Origin: Desulfolithobacter dissulfuricans
Lineage (GTDB): Bacteria > Desulfobacterota > Desulfobulbia > Desulfobulbales > Desulfobulbaceae
Direction: 5' to 3'
NCBI RefSeq assembly: GCF_025998535.1
Contig: NZ_AP024233.1
Coordinates: 1,214,217 to 1,278,216 of the forward strand
DNA: 64,000 nucleotides
Below, piece after piece: positions 1 to 8,675 of the stretch (position 1 is its first letter; the number at the start of each line of letters is the position of its first letter). The notes under the pieces are model-generated. The model made no database searches. It saw nothing but the letters and a program-made list of their open reading frames with translations, and was not told where the DNA came from. Made by a program: the position numbers and the translations under genes.

Positions 1-1
1 T

Positions 2-1726
2 GTGTTTTGCAGTGCGCCTGTTTCTGCCAGTGGGGTTGCAGCAACGCACCAGAGTGCGGACAACGGCCCCACCGGTCAGCTTTCGGTCTTCGGAAAGATC
101 GTCAATCCCCATGGGGCCGGCGTCGGCGATGCCGAGGTGACGGTCTTCCTCAACGGTCAGGAACTTGTTCCACCGGCAGGCGGTCATGGTGGTCACGGTC
201 CGGCCATGATCAAAACCGAATCCGACGGTTCCTTCCAGGCCGTATTTCATGTCCCCCAGGCAGACATTGAAACAGCCATCATCGAGGTGGAAGCCTACAA
301 GCCCAGTTACAGCAGGGAAAAGATCAAGATTGACGGGGCCGAGATCAGCCGCGGGGATGCCGGCACCAGTGTCCGGGTCGACGTGGAGGTCAAGCGGAGC
401 CAGGGCCCGGCCTTCTGGATCGCCACGATTGTCTTTGTCCTTGCCTATATCCTGATCTCGTTCGAACTGCTGCACCGCACCCTGGCCGCCATGCTCGGGG
501 CCTCGGTCATGCTGGTGATCAGCTACACTGTCGGTACCTTTAATCCTGAGTACCATATTCTGTCCTATGAGAGCGCCATCAGAGCCATTGACATGAATGT
601 GATCTTCTTGCTCATGGGTATGATGATCATTGTCGGTATCCTCAAGCATACCGGTGTGTTCCAGTGGTGCGCCTACAAGTGTTACCAGCTGGCCCGCGGC
701 AACGTGATGATGCTGGCGGTGATCCTGATGTCGTTCACCGCCGTATCCTCCGCCTTTCTCGACAATGTCACCACCATGCTGCTGCTGACTCCGGTCTCCA
801 TTGAGATCGCCCTGTCGCTTGGTATTTCGCCCCTGGCCCTGCTGATCCCCGAGATCCTCGCCTCAAATGTCGGTGGTACGGCAACCTTGATCGGTGATCC
901 GCCCAATATCATGATCGGTTCCTACGCTGCCCTGACCTTCACCGATTTCGTCAAGAACCTGGCCCCGGTCTGCGTGGTCAGCATGGTGGTTCTCTTTGGC
1001 TACACCAGGATGGTCTATGGCGGACAGTACAAGAAAGCCCATGTGACAGATATCCAGGCCTTTATCGCCAAGCTGCGGGAAGAGTACCAGATCACCGATG
1101 CCAACCTGCTCTCGGTGGGGCTGATCGTTATGGGTATTGTGGTGGGCATGTTCCTCACCCACGGCGTCCTCCACATGGAGGTGTCTATCGCCGCCCTGTT
1201 CGGAGCGGCCCTGCTCTTCACCTATGGCATGGTGACCAAGAAGATCGATCTCCTGGAGCTGATCGAAAAGGATATCGAGTGGACCACCCTGCTCTTTTTC
1301 ATGTTCCTCTTCATTCTGGTGGGGGCGGTGGAGGAAACCGGACTGCTCGATATCGTTGCCGACTGGGTTCTCAACCTGTCCCACGGTAACCTGACCACCT
1401 CCATTATCCTCATCCTCTGGGTGTCGGCCATCATGAGCGCCTTTGTCGACAACATACCCTTTACCGCCACCATGCTGCCCATTGTCGCCTACCTGACCCA
1501 GGTCATTCCCGGGGCGGAGAGCGGCGTGCTCTGGTGGGCACTGGCCTTTGGCGCCTGTTTCGGTGGTAACGGAACCATGATCGGCGCCAGTGCCAACGTG
1601 GTGACCATCGGTATTGCCGAATCGGCCGGGTATCCGATGAAGTTTATCGGTTTCATGAAGGTGGCGTTTCCCTATATGATTGTCAGTGTGGCCATTGCCA
1701 ATGTATGGCTCTTGCTGGCTTACTAG
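2..1726 (+). CDS. SLC13/ArsB-NhaD-type ion transporter with N-terminal periplasmic domain (5' partial)
   Basis: Inner-membrane permease of the ion-transporter superfamily; substrate (anion, dicarboxylate or Na+/H+) cannot be read from sequence. The frame is open to the first bases of the window and begins with what looks like the end of a signal peptide, so the true start is probably upstream. Residues about 22-130 form a soluble Ig/carboxypeptidase-regulatory-like domain with a short Gly/His-rich loop. From about residue 139 there are some ten or more membrane segments in two related halves. Each half carries a re-entrant Gly/Asn motif: GDPPNIMIG near residue 298 and GNGTMIGASANVV near 520. 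A universal stress protein starts 18 bp downstream, suggesting an operon. Family is confident; substrate is not. Confidence 0.85.
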   Translation: MFCSAPVSASGVAATHQSADNGPTGQLSVFGKIVNPHGAGVGDAEVTVFLNGQELVPPAGGHGGHGPAMIKTESDGSFQAVFHVPQADIETAIIEVEAYKPSYSREKIKIDGAEISRGDAGTSVRVDVEVKRSQGPAFWIATIVFVLAYILISFELLHRTLAAMLGASVMLVISYTVGTFNPEYHILSYESAIRAIDMNVIFLLMGMMIIVGILKHTGVFQWCAYKCYQLARGNVMMLAVILMSFTAVSSAFLDNVTTMLLLTPVSIEIALSLGISPLALLIPEILASNVGGTATLIGDPPNIMIGSYAALTFTDFVKNLAPVCVVSMVVLFGYTRMVYGGQYKKAHVTDIQAFIAKLREEYQITDANLLSVGLIVMGIVVGMFLTHGVLHMEVSIAALFGAALLFTYGMVTKKIDLLELIEKDIEWTTLLFFMFLFILVGAVEETGLLDIVADWVLNLSHGNLTTSIILILWVSAIMSAFVDNIPFTATMLPIVAYLTQVIPGAESGVLWWALAFGACFGGNGTMIGASANVVTIGIAESAGYPMKFIGFMKVAFPYMIVSVAIANVWLLLAY

Positions 1727-1744
1727 CAGATGAGGAGTTGTGAT

Positions 1745-2689
1745 ATGAGTACAGTTAACAAGGCGTTAACCCGGTTTTTACTCCCTCTGGACGTGGAGGG
1801 CGCCCATGCCCGGCCGGTGGCCCTTATGCGGTGCCTGGCCGAGACCCTGAAACAGCGTATTGAAAAAATAACCCTTCTCCATGTCATGGCTGGTCGCTAT
1901 CTCAGTCAGCACATGGCCAATGTGGATTTCCGGACCACCCAGATCATTTCTTCGGACAGATTCCAGGAACTGCGTCAGACCTACATAGACAAGGAGATTC
2001 GCCCGATCCTGGAGAATGTCCGCCAAGAGCTCGCCGATGCCGGAATAAGTGCCCCCATCGATATCGTCATCGAGGATGGCGATCCGGTGGACCGGATCGC
2101 CAAGCTGGCCGAGGAGGGGGAGTACTCCTCACTGATTCTCCAGCGCAGTGACAAATCGGCGGTAGAGGAAATGTTTATCGGCAGTGTGACCAGCGGGGTC
2201 CTGCACCGTGATATCAAGAGTACCATTTACCTGGCCGGCTCCGGACCCCTGCACTGTCCGCCCAGAAGCGCTCTGGTGGCGCTGGATGAATCGGAAAACG
2301 CCCGGGCCGCCCTGGAACGGGCCATGGTCCTTGCCGAGGCGGCAGGCCAGGTCTTTGAAAAGATGGTTCTGGTCCACGTGATGGATGCGGCCGAGTGCTC
2401 CGTGGCCCTTGCCAATGGCAGCGAACCGGAGAAACCGGGCAGCGGTCTGCTTGATGAGGCCGAGGCCATGGTGCGGGAAAAAGGGCTTGCTTCCGGGCAG
2501 ATTGTCCGCCGTCTTACCTTCGGCGATCCGGCCGACGTCCTTGTCCATGAGGTGGAAGACCAGAAGCCCGAGTTTGTCTTCATGGGCCGCCGTGGCCGCT
2601 CAGCCCTCAAGGAGCTCTTCATGGGCAGCGTGTCCAGCAAGGTGATTTCCCGCTGCACCGGTCCGGCCATCACGCTGGTCAGCGCCTGA
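1745..2689 (+). CDS. Tandem-domain universal stress protein (UspA family)
   Basis: Cytoplasmic protein of 314 aa with two Usp folds (about residues 5-155 and 165-314). The second domain has the nucleotide-binding signature GRRGRSALKELFMGS near its end; the first has a degraded version (QRSDKSAVEEMFIGS), so perhaps only one site binds ATP. The start at 1745 is chosen over an in-frame ATG at 1730 because GAGGAG at 1732-1737 lies 7 nt before it. It sits 18 bp behind the permease and probably modulates it or responds to the same stress. A strong terminator follows. Confidence 0.85.
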   Translation: MSTVNKALTRFLLPLDVEGAHARPVALMRCLAETLKQRIEKITLLHVMAGRYLSQHMANVDFRTTQIISSDRFQELRQTYIDKEIRPILENVRQELADAGISAPIDIVIEDGDPVDRIAKLAEEGEYSSLILQRSDKSAVEEMFIGSVTSGVLHRDIKSTIYLAGSGPLHCPPRSALVALDESENARAALERAMVLAEAAGQVFEKMVLVHVMDAAECSVALANGSEPEKPGSGLLDEAEAMVREKGLASGQIVRRLTFGDPADVLVHEVEDQKPEFVFMGRRGRSALKELFMGSVSSKVISRCTGPAITLVSA

Positions 2690-2798
2690 GCCCTCTAACT
2701 TGAAGCATCTCAGCAGGAAAGCAGTATCCAGATGCCTTGCAAACCACTTCCCTGATCCGTGATCGGGGCGGCTTTCCTGTATTTCATACCCTCCTTCC

Positions 2799-2832
2799 GG
2801 CGGGAGACGTCCTGTCTCCCGCCATTTTTTTC
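2799..2832 (+). terminator. Rho-independent terminator after permease-uspA
   Basis: A perfect 10-bp stem (GGCGGGAGAC / GTCTCCCGCC) with a 5-nt loop is followed by eight T residues. It ends the permease-usp operon and lies before the convergent rarD gene. Confidence 0.85.
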
Positions 2833-2899
2833 CGCTTCCATCTCCGTCGCTGTCCGTGCACAGTTTGTTCCTCTTCGTTTCCTGCCCGTATGGAGCAAG

Positions 2900-3817
2900 T
2901 TATCGTCTCACACCCTTCCGCCACAGTATGCCCTCCAGGGTATAGAGCCCGAGCGCTGTCCAGACCAGGACAAAGCCGATCCCCTTTTCCCGGGGAAAGG
3001 GTTCATGGTAGAGAAAAATTCCCAGCAGGAGTTGCAGGGTCGGGGCCAGGTACTGGAGCAGTCCCAGGGCGGTGAGGTGGATTCGCTGGGCTCCATAGAC
3101 AAAGAGGAGCAGCGGCGCCGAGGTGGCGATGCCGGAACAGATCAGCAGGATCATGGTGGTGGGATCCGCCATGGCGAAGCTGGCAGTGCCCCTGGAATTC
3201 GTCAGCAGGAGCAGGGCGGCGGCAGGGAGGGAGAGCAGGCAGGTCTCGCAGAAGAGTCCTTCCAGGGACGGGAGCCGGGCTGTTTTTCTGAGCAGGCTGT
3301 AGAGGCTGAAGGTTCCGGCCAGGACCAGGGCGATCCATGGGATACGGCCATGGGAGAGGGCCAGGTAGCCCACTCCGGAGGCGGCCAGGGCCAGGGCCAG
3401 CCATTGACCGGGTCGCAGCCTTTCCTTAAGGACGACAACTCCGAGCAGTGCCGAGACCAGGGGATTGATGAAATATCCAAGGCTTGCTTCAACGATATAG
3501 TCATTGTTGACCGCCCAGATATAGGTCAGCCAGTTGACCGCGACCAGCAAAGAGGTTGCCAGGAAGGTCAGTCTGGTGACAGGGATAGTCAGTTCACGCC
3601 ACAGCTGCCTGAGTCGGCCCTGGGCAGCGAGGATGGCCAGGGTGAAGACCATGGACCAGATGATCCGGTGGCAGATGATTTCCAGGGCAGGGACCCGGGA
3701 AAGGGCCTTCCAGTAGACCGGCAGGCAGCCCCAGAGAAGCGATGCCCCGACAGCGGCAGCCAGGCCGGCCCGTTGCGTCGTCCCGGTTCGCTCCCTTTCC
3801 TGGCGCTTTTTCAACAC
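2900..3817 (-). CDS. rarD: RarD-type EamA/DMT permease
   Basis: Inner-membrane drug/metabolite-superfamily transporter of 305 aa, the usual RarD length, with about ten hydrophobic segments in two EamA repeats. RarD-typical stretches are visible: GCLPVYWKAL near residue 30, the NWLTYIWAVN segment and YFINPLVSALLG in the middle, and GLLQYLAPTLQLLLG in the second half. E. coli RarD was named for an effect on chloramphenicol sensitivity and its physiological substrate is uncertain. It stands alone, convergent with the uspA operon. No regulatory signal was recognised. Confidence 0.9.
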   Translation of the reverse strand: MLKKRQERERTGTTQRAGLAAAVGASLLWGCLPVYWKALSRVPALEIICHRIIWSMVFTLAILAAQGRLRQLWRELTIPVTRLTFLATSLLVAVNWLTYIWAVNNDYIVEASLGYFINPLVSALLGVVVLKERLRPGQWLALALAASGVGYLALSHGRIPWIALVLAGTFSLYSLLRKTARLPSLEGLFCETCLLSLPAAALLLLTNSRGTASFAMADPTTMILLICSGIATSAPLLLFVYGAQRIHLTALGLLQYLAPTLQLLLGIFLYHEPFPREKGIGFVLVWTALGLYTLEGILWRKGVRR

Positions 3818-3971
3818 CCGCGGGGTGGAAGAAGGAGAGATGGAGCGGGGAGGAGTGATACTGGCAGCGTAACGCTCCCCAAGGGCTTCCGGCCTGCTTC
3901 CGGCCCGCTTTCAGCGTGTCGGGGACGACGGTCCGCCAGCGAGGAGCACCTGGATGCCGGTGACCCTTTCG

Positions 3972-5522
3972 TCAAAAGGAGAACCATTTTTTCTTCTTTT
4001 TCGGGCTGTAGAGCACAACCTGGTTTCGTCCTTGATTCTTTGCCTCGTACAAGGCCTCGTCGGCCAGGCCGATAAATTCGTTTTTCCTGAAATTACGGCC
4101 CGATGGCCTGGCACTGGCCACACCGATGCTGATGGTGACCCGGTAGACATTGGTGCCATCGTCAAAGGAGTAGGCTTCCACAGCCTGGCGCAGTTTTTCG
4201 GCCACGGCCACGGCCTCGTCCGGCCCGGTTTCCGGCAGAACAATGATAAATTCCTCACCTCCGTACCGGGCCAGCAGGTCGTACTCGCGGATATGTTCCT
4301 TGATTACCCGGCAAAGCTCCTTGAGGATGAAATCACCGGTCTGGTGGCCGTAGTTGTCGTTAAACTGTTTGAAATTATCGATATCCAGCAGCAAAATGGA
4401 AATGACCCCTTCGTTGCGAATGGACCTGTTGATCTCCTGGTCAAGGAAGTTCTGAAAATATCGATGGTTATGTACCTCGGTGAGTCCGTCGATGTTGGCC
4501 AGGTTCTCCAGAAGCTTGTTTTTGTGCTCCAGTTCCCTGGTCAGTTTTTCCAGGGCCATTTTGGAACTGATCAACTCCCGGTTCATCTCCTCGTAGGACA
4601 TGTTGAGCAGGCTCAGTTTCAGGTTGGCTTCCTGGAGAATCTCTTCCACCGATTTGGTCGGCGGAATTTTGAGGCCAAAGTAATCAGCCGCCTTATCGAT
4701 ATGGTTGTGGACTTTTTTCAGAATAGTGTTGATAGCCAGGACCTTCAGGCCCAGCAGTTTCCTGGCCTCGCTGCGAAACTGGCGGTGATAATCCTCCGGA
4801 GAGGTGCAGTAGAGTATTTTGACCAGCAGGTCCGATAGATAGATCACCCCGATTGCCCGGCTGATGTCCAAGTCCCCGCCCGTGTACTCCCCGGGGCTGT
4901 GATGGTGGCGGATGGGCTGGACCAGGCTTTCGGGAAAGCCCCATTTCTGGGCCACATGATAGCCCACTACCTCGTGGCTGGTGCCCAGATGTTCCTTTTC
5001 CAGCTCCCTGATGGTTCGTTTTTCCTTGTGATAGATCTCCATGATCCGATCATACTCATCCGGGAAGGTGCAGGCAAAGATGAGCTGGCCCAGGTTCTGC
5101 AGCAAGCCGGCGACAAAGATATCTTCTGTGTCCAGTCCCGGCAGCTGCTCGGCGATCAGCTTGGCAGCTACGGCACCGGCCAGGGAATGCTGCCAGAAGA
5201 GCTTGAAGTCAAAGTTCCCTTTCCCTTTCATGCTGAGAAAGGAAAAGGAAAGCACCAGACTGCGGACCGCATTGGTGCCGAGGATGGAGACTGCCTGGTT
5301 GATGGAGGAGATCTGCTGGGGAAAACTGTAGAAGGCTGAATTGGAGACCTTGAGGATTTTGCTGGACAGGGCCATGTCCTGGGAGATCAGGGTAGCGATG
5401 TCCGACAGGGTCGTATCTTCCTGGGACGTGATGGAAATCAGTTTCGATGCCACTGTGGGCAGCGTGGGCAGATCCGGAGAGTTGAGGACCCGGTTGAGGA
5501 CCTCTTCCTGTGACATGGTCAT
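3972..5522 (-). CDS. HDOD domain-diguanylate cyclase (GGDEF) signalling protein
   Basis: Cytoplasmic signalling protein of 516 aa. Residues about 5-205 are an HDOD domain, starting NRVLNSPDLPTLPTVASKL. A helical coiled-coil linker around residues 290-345 joins it to a C-terminal GGDEF domain with the active-site form YGGEEF, so c-di-GMP synthesis is likely. The upstream RxxD inhibitory motif was not identified. The start at 5522 is preferred over 5615 because AGGAAAGG lies just before it and the HDOD domain begins at once; the longer N-terminus is basic and unstructured. The neighbours give no pathway clue. Confidence 0.88.
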   Translation of the reverse strand: MTMSQEEVLNRVLNSPDLPTLPTVASKLISITSQEDTTLSDIATLISQDMALSSKILKVSNSAFYSFPQQISSINQAVSILGTNAVRSLVLSFSFLSMKGKGNFDFKLFWQHSLAGAVAAKLIAEQLPGLDTEDIFVAGLLQNLGQLIFACTFPDEYDRIMEIYHKEKRTIRELEKEHLGTSHEVVGYHVAQKWGFPESLVQPIRHHHSPGEYTGGDLDISRAIGVIYLSDLLVKILYCTSPEDYHRQFRSEARKLLGLKVLAINTILKKVHNHIDKAADYFGLKIPPTKSVEEILQEANLKLSLLNMSYEEMNRELISSKMALEKLTRELEHKNKLLENLANIDGLTEVHNHRYFQNFLDQEINRSIRNEGVISILLLDIDNFKQFNDNYGHQTGDFILKELCRVIKEHIREYDLLARYGGEEFIIVLPETGPDEAVAVAEKLRQAVEAYSFDDGTNVYRVTISIGVASARPSGRNFRKNEFIGLADEALYEAKNQGRNQVVLYSPKKKKKWFSF

Positions 5523-5635
5523 TGGTTGCCTTTCCTGGCGTTGCTGCGTGAGTGAAAATGGAGAGCGAGGTGTCACTGTTTTCTTTAAGTATAACAGACC
5601 GCCTCTGAACTTCAAGGGATTGAGAAAATATCTCT

Positions 5636-6679
5636 TTATCCCTTTTCACCGGGATACTGAAACACCTGGCCGAGATAACTGGTGAAATCTGTCTCCCCTT
5701 TTCCGATAACATTATAGCTCGGGGTGAGGGGGATCTTGCCGCCTCCGCCCGGGGCGTCGAGGGCGTAGGTTGGAACCGCCATTCCGGAGACGTGCCCGAT
5801 GAGCGAGCGCATGATGTTCAGGCCACAGCTGATGGAGGTGCGGAAATGCCCGGTGCCCCGGGTGAGATCGGCCTGGAACAGGTAATAAGGTTTGACCCGC
5901 ATGGCGAGAAGCCCCACCATCAGCTCCCGGATGGTTTCCGGATCGTCGTTCACCCCTTTGAGCAGCACCGTCTGGCATCCCAGGGGAATGCCCCCGTCGG
6001 CGAGGAGACTGCAGGCCTGGCGTGCCTCGGGAGTGAGCTCTGCCGGATGGTTGAAATGGGTATTGATGTAGAGGGGGTGGTATTTTTTCAGCATCGAGAC
6101 CAGGTTTTCCGTGACCCGCATGGGCAGGGTGCACGGCACCCGGGTGCCGATCCGGATCACTTCGATGGAAGGGATGGCCCGCAGGGAGCAGAGTATCTCC
6201 TCGAGCCGGGCGGTGGAGAGCAGGAGCGGATCGCCGCCGGAGATGAGCACCTCGCGGATGGCCGGGGTTTTTTGCAGGTACTCCAAGCCGGCCCGGATGG
6301 TAGCATCGGTGATGACCATCTCCGGTCGGCCCACCTTGCGTTTGCGGGTACAGAAGCGGCAGTACATGGCGCATTCACTGCAGACCAGCAGCAGAGCCCG
6401 GTCGGGATACTTGTGGACCAGTCCGGGAACCGGGCTCAGTTTTTCCTCGCCCAGGGGATCCACCATCCCCTCTCTGTCCTCCAGTTCCCGGCTGTCCGGT
6501 ACTGCCTGTTTCCAGATGGGATCTCCCATTTCCTGGATCAGGCTCAGGTAATAGGAATTGATACGCATGGGGTATCGTTGGATCGTTTTTTCAATGGGAT
6601 CCGGATCCACGGGTAAGAGGGCTGCCAGTTGGTCTGGGCGGGTGATCGAATTTTTAAGAAGGTGGCGCCAGTTTGTCAT
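5636..6679 (-). CDS. KamA-family radical SAM aminomutase (lysine 2,3-aminomutase-like)
   Basis: Protein of 347 aa in the lysine/glutamate 2,3-aminomutase family, which moves an amino group from C2 to C3 using SAM, a 4Fe-4S cluster and PLP. The cluster ligands are C103, C107 and C110 in the CxxxCxxC motif CAMYCRFC. The PLP lysine is K315 in APGGGGKIPL. At 347 aa it is shorter than clostridial KamA (about 416) and closer to EpmB-length proteins. The substrate is therefore open: free lysine (beta-lysine is a compatible solute in some anaerobes), glutamate, or a lysine destined for EF-P. No ablB or epmA partner is nearby. Confidence 0.85.
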   Translation of the reverse strand: MTNWRHLLKNSITRPDQLAALLPVDPDPIEKTIQRYPMRINSYYLSLIQEMGDPIWKQAVPDSRELEDREGMVDPLGEEKLSPVPGLVHKYPDRALLLVCSECAMYCRFCTRKRKVGRPEMVITDATIRAGLEYLQKTPAIREVLISGGDPLLLSTARLEEILCSLRAIPSIEVIRIGTRVPCTLPMRVTENLVSMLKKYHPLYINTHFNHPAELTPEARQACSLLADGGIPLGCQTVLLKGVNDDPETIRELMVGLLAMRVKPYYLFQADLTRGTGHFRTSISCGLNIMRSLIGHVSGMAVPTYALDAPGGGGKIPLTPSYNVIGKGETDFTSYLGQVFQYPGEKG

Positions 6680-6838
6680 TGCCGGATGGTCCCAGGAAGT
6701 GCTAAGGGGAACGAGTAACCTGAAATTGAACCTTCAGGGCCCAGGTACGCCCCTGTATACCGGCCGGAACCGCATCCGTCAACCGGATATAAGGGCGACC
6801 GGATAGTGACTTTCTCCAAACCACGCAAGGAGTATGAC

Positions 6839-8574
6839 ATGTCTGAGAATTCCATCAAGTTCCGGTATGACGAGTACGGCAACACTCGAGAAATCTTTGT
6901 CTACAGCAGCGGATCTGATATCCATAACAACAGCTTTGTCAACAAGGGCACGGCCTTTACGGTTCCGGAGCGGCGCAAGCTCGGTCTCACCGCCATGCTG
7001 CCGCCGGCTGTCCGCAGCCTGGAAAAACAGGTGGAAAACAGCCGGGTCAAGGTGGAGGGCAAGGAGAGCGACATCGAACGGTTCATCTATATTCGTTCCC
7101 TGTTCGATCGCAATGTCACTCTGGCCCATGCCCTTATAAAAAGTGACATAGCCCGCTACATGTCCATTATCTATACCCCCACGGTGGGCCTTGCGTGCCA
7201 GCATTATTCCTCCATGTTCCGCTCGGCCAACGGGCTGCATTTCTATCCCGGTAATATCGACGAGGCGGAGAATGTCCTGCGTCGGTTCCAGAACCGCGAT
7301 ATCCGGGTGGCGGTGGTCACCGACAACCAGGGGATCCTCGGTATCGGCGACCAGGGTGCCGGCGGCATCGCCATCTGCGTGGGCAAGCTGATGCTCTATA
7401 CCCAGGGCGCCGGCATTGCTCCCTGGCACTGTCTGCCCATTTCCCTGGATGTGGGAACGGACAACGAAGCCCTGCTCGCCGATGACGAGTACCTGGGATG
7501 GCGGCACCGGCGGTTGACCGGCGATGAGTACATCGATTTTGTCCAGCGCTTTGCCAGGGCCTTCCGCAATGTCTTTCCCTCAGCGCTCTGCCAGTGGGAG
7601 GACTTCTCCAAGCAGAACGCCTTTGCCATCCGCGACGCCTACCTTCATGACCTGGTCTCCTTCAACGATGATATCCAGGGGACCGGGGCCGTGGCCCTGG
7701 CCGGTATCCTGACCGCCATGAAGATCAAGCAGGAGAAACTCGGGGACCAGGTTTTCCTGATCCACGGGGCCGGTGCCGGCGGTATCGGCATTGCCGAGCA
7801 GATCGAGACCGCGCTGTGCGAGGAAGGACTCAGTGTGGACGAGGCCCGGGCACGGATATTCACCCTGGACTCCCGCGGGTTGGTCACCACGGACCGCGAT
7901 CTGCTGCCCTACAAGCAAAAATATGCCAAGGATCCCGCCTCGCTGCCGTGGCTCAAGGACAGCGATGATCTGCGGCTTGAGAATGTGGTGAAAAAGGGCG
8001 GGGTGACCGTGCTTATCGGTACGTCCGGCCAGCCGGGCTGTTTTTCCCGCGAGGTGGTGGACGCGGTGCTGGAGCACACCGAGAGGCCGATCATCATGCC
8101 GCTCTCCAATCCCACCGATAAAGCCGAGGCCATCCCGGCGGATCTCTATCGGTGGACAAACGGCCGGGCCCTGATCGGTACCGGTTCGCCCTTTCCGGAC
8201 GTGGAGTATGAGGGCAAAATGTACCGGGTGGGGCAGTGCAACAACGTCTTTGTCTTCCCGGGGTCGGTTTAGGTACCCTGGCCTCGGGTGCCCGAGAGGT
8301 CCTGCCTGAGTTCTTCACTGCCGCGGCCCGGGCCGTGTCCGATTATGTGACCCGGGATGAAATGGAACGCGGCGCCCTGGTGCCCGACGTCACCACCCTG
8401 GCCGATGTCAGTATCAAGGTGGCCCAGGCCGTGGGCGAGGCTGCCATCAATGCCGGCATCAGCCGGCCGTGTGCCTTTGCCTCTTTCCAGCACGAGAATG
8501 ATCCGACCCGGCTCAAGGAGCTGATCAGGAAAATGCGCTGGGAGCCGGATTATCTGCCACTGGTGGCCATGTAG
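6839..8574 (+). CDS. NAD-dependent malic enzyme, interrupted by a one-base frameshift
   Basis: Oxidative decarboxylation of malate to pyruvate and CO2. Start 6839 has AAGGAG 6 nt upstream. The first reading frame (to 8272) carries the malic-enzyme region YTPTVGLACQHYS, the signature DLVSFNDDIQGTGAVALAG and the dinucleotide-binding GAGAGGIGIAEQI. It runs into QCNNVFVFPG and then stops. The family continuation (GVGLGTLASGA) is found at once in another frame through 8574. Adding one G to GGGG at 8260-8263 gives a normal 578-aa enzyme, so this is probably a sequencing error and not a pseudogene. The enzyme fits the neighbouring C4-dicarboxylate uptake genes. Confidence 0.88.
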
Positions 8575-8582
8575 CATCATGA

Positions 8583-8616
8583 GGGCAAGACGCGCCTGCT
8601 GGGGCGCGTCTTGCCC
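8583..8616. terminator. 14-bp perfect hairpin after the malic enzyme gene
   Basis: GGGCAAGACGCGCC and its exact complement are separated by 6 nt, starting 8 bp after the malic enzyme stop. There is no T tract, so it may be a 3' end-stabilising structure or a factor-assisted terminator. Confidence 0.55.
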
Positions 8617-8675
8617 AGGATCATACCGGTGGGAGGGATAAAATCAGGATACAGGATACAGTTGCCTGGCCAGTC

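Noticed and set aside
2759-4075. A 438-codon open frame on the plus strand opposite rarD and the HDOD-GGDEF gene
   Set aside because: It is antisense to rarD for most of its length, is Gln/Gly/Arg-rich without domains, and has no ribosome-binding site. High-GC coding DNA often gives such antisense frames.
8236-8574. Programmed frameshifting in the malic enzyme gene
   Set aside because: No slippery heptamer or downstream pseudoknot fits, and three other genes show the same single-base loss at G/C runs. Sequencing error is simpler.
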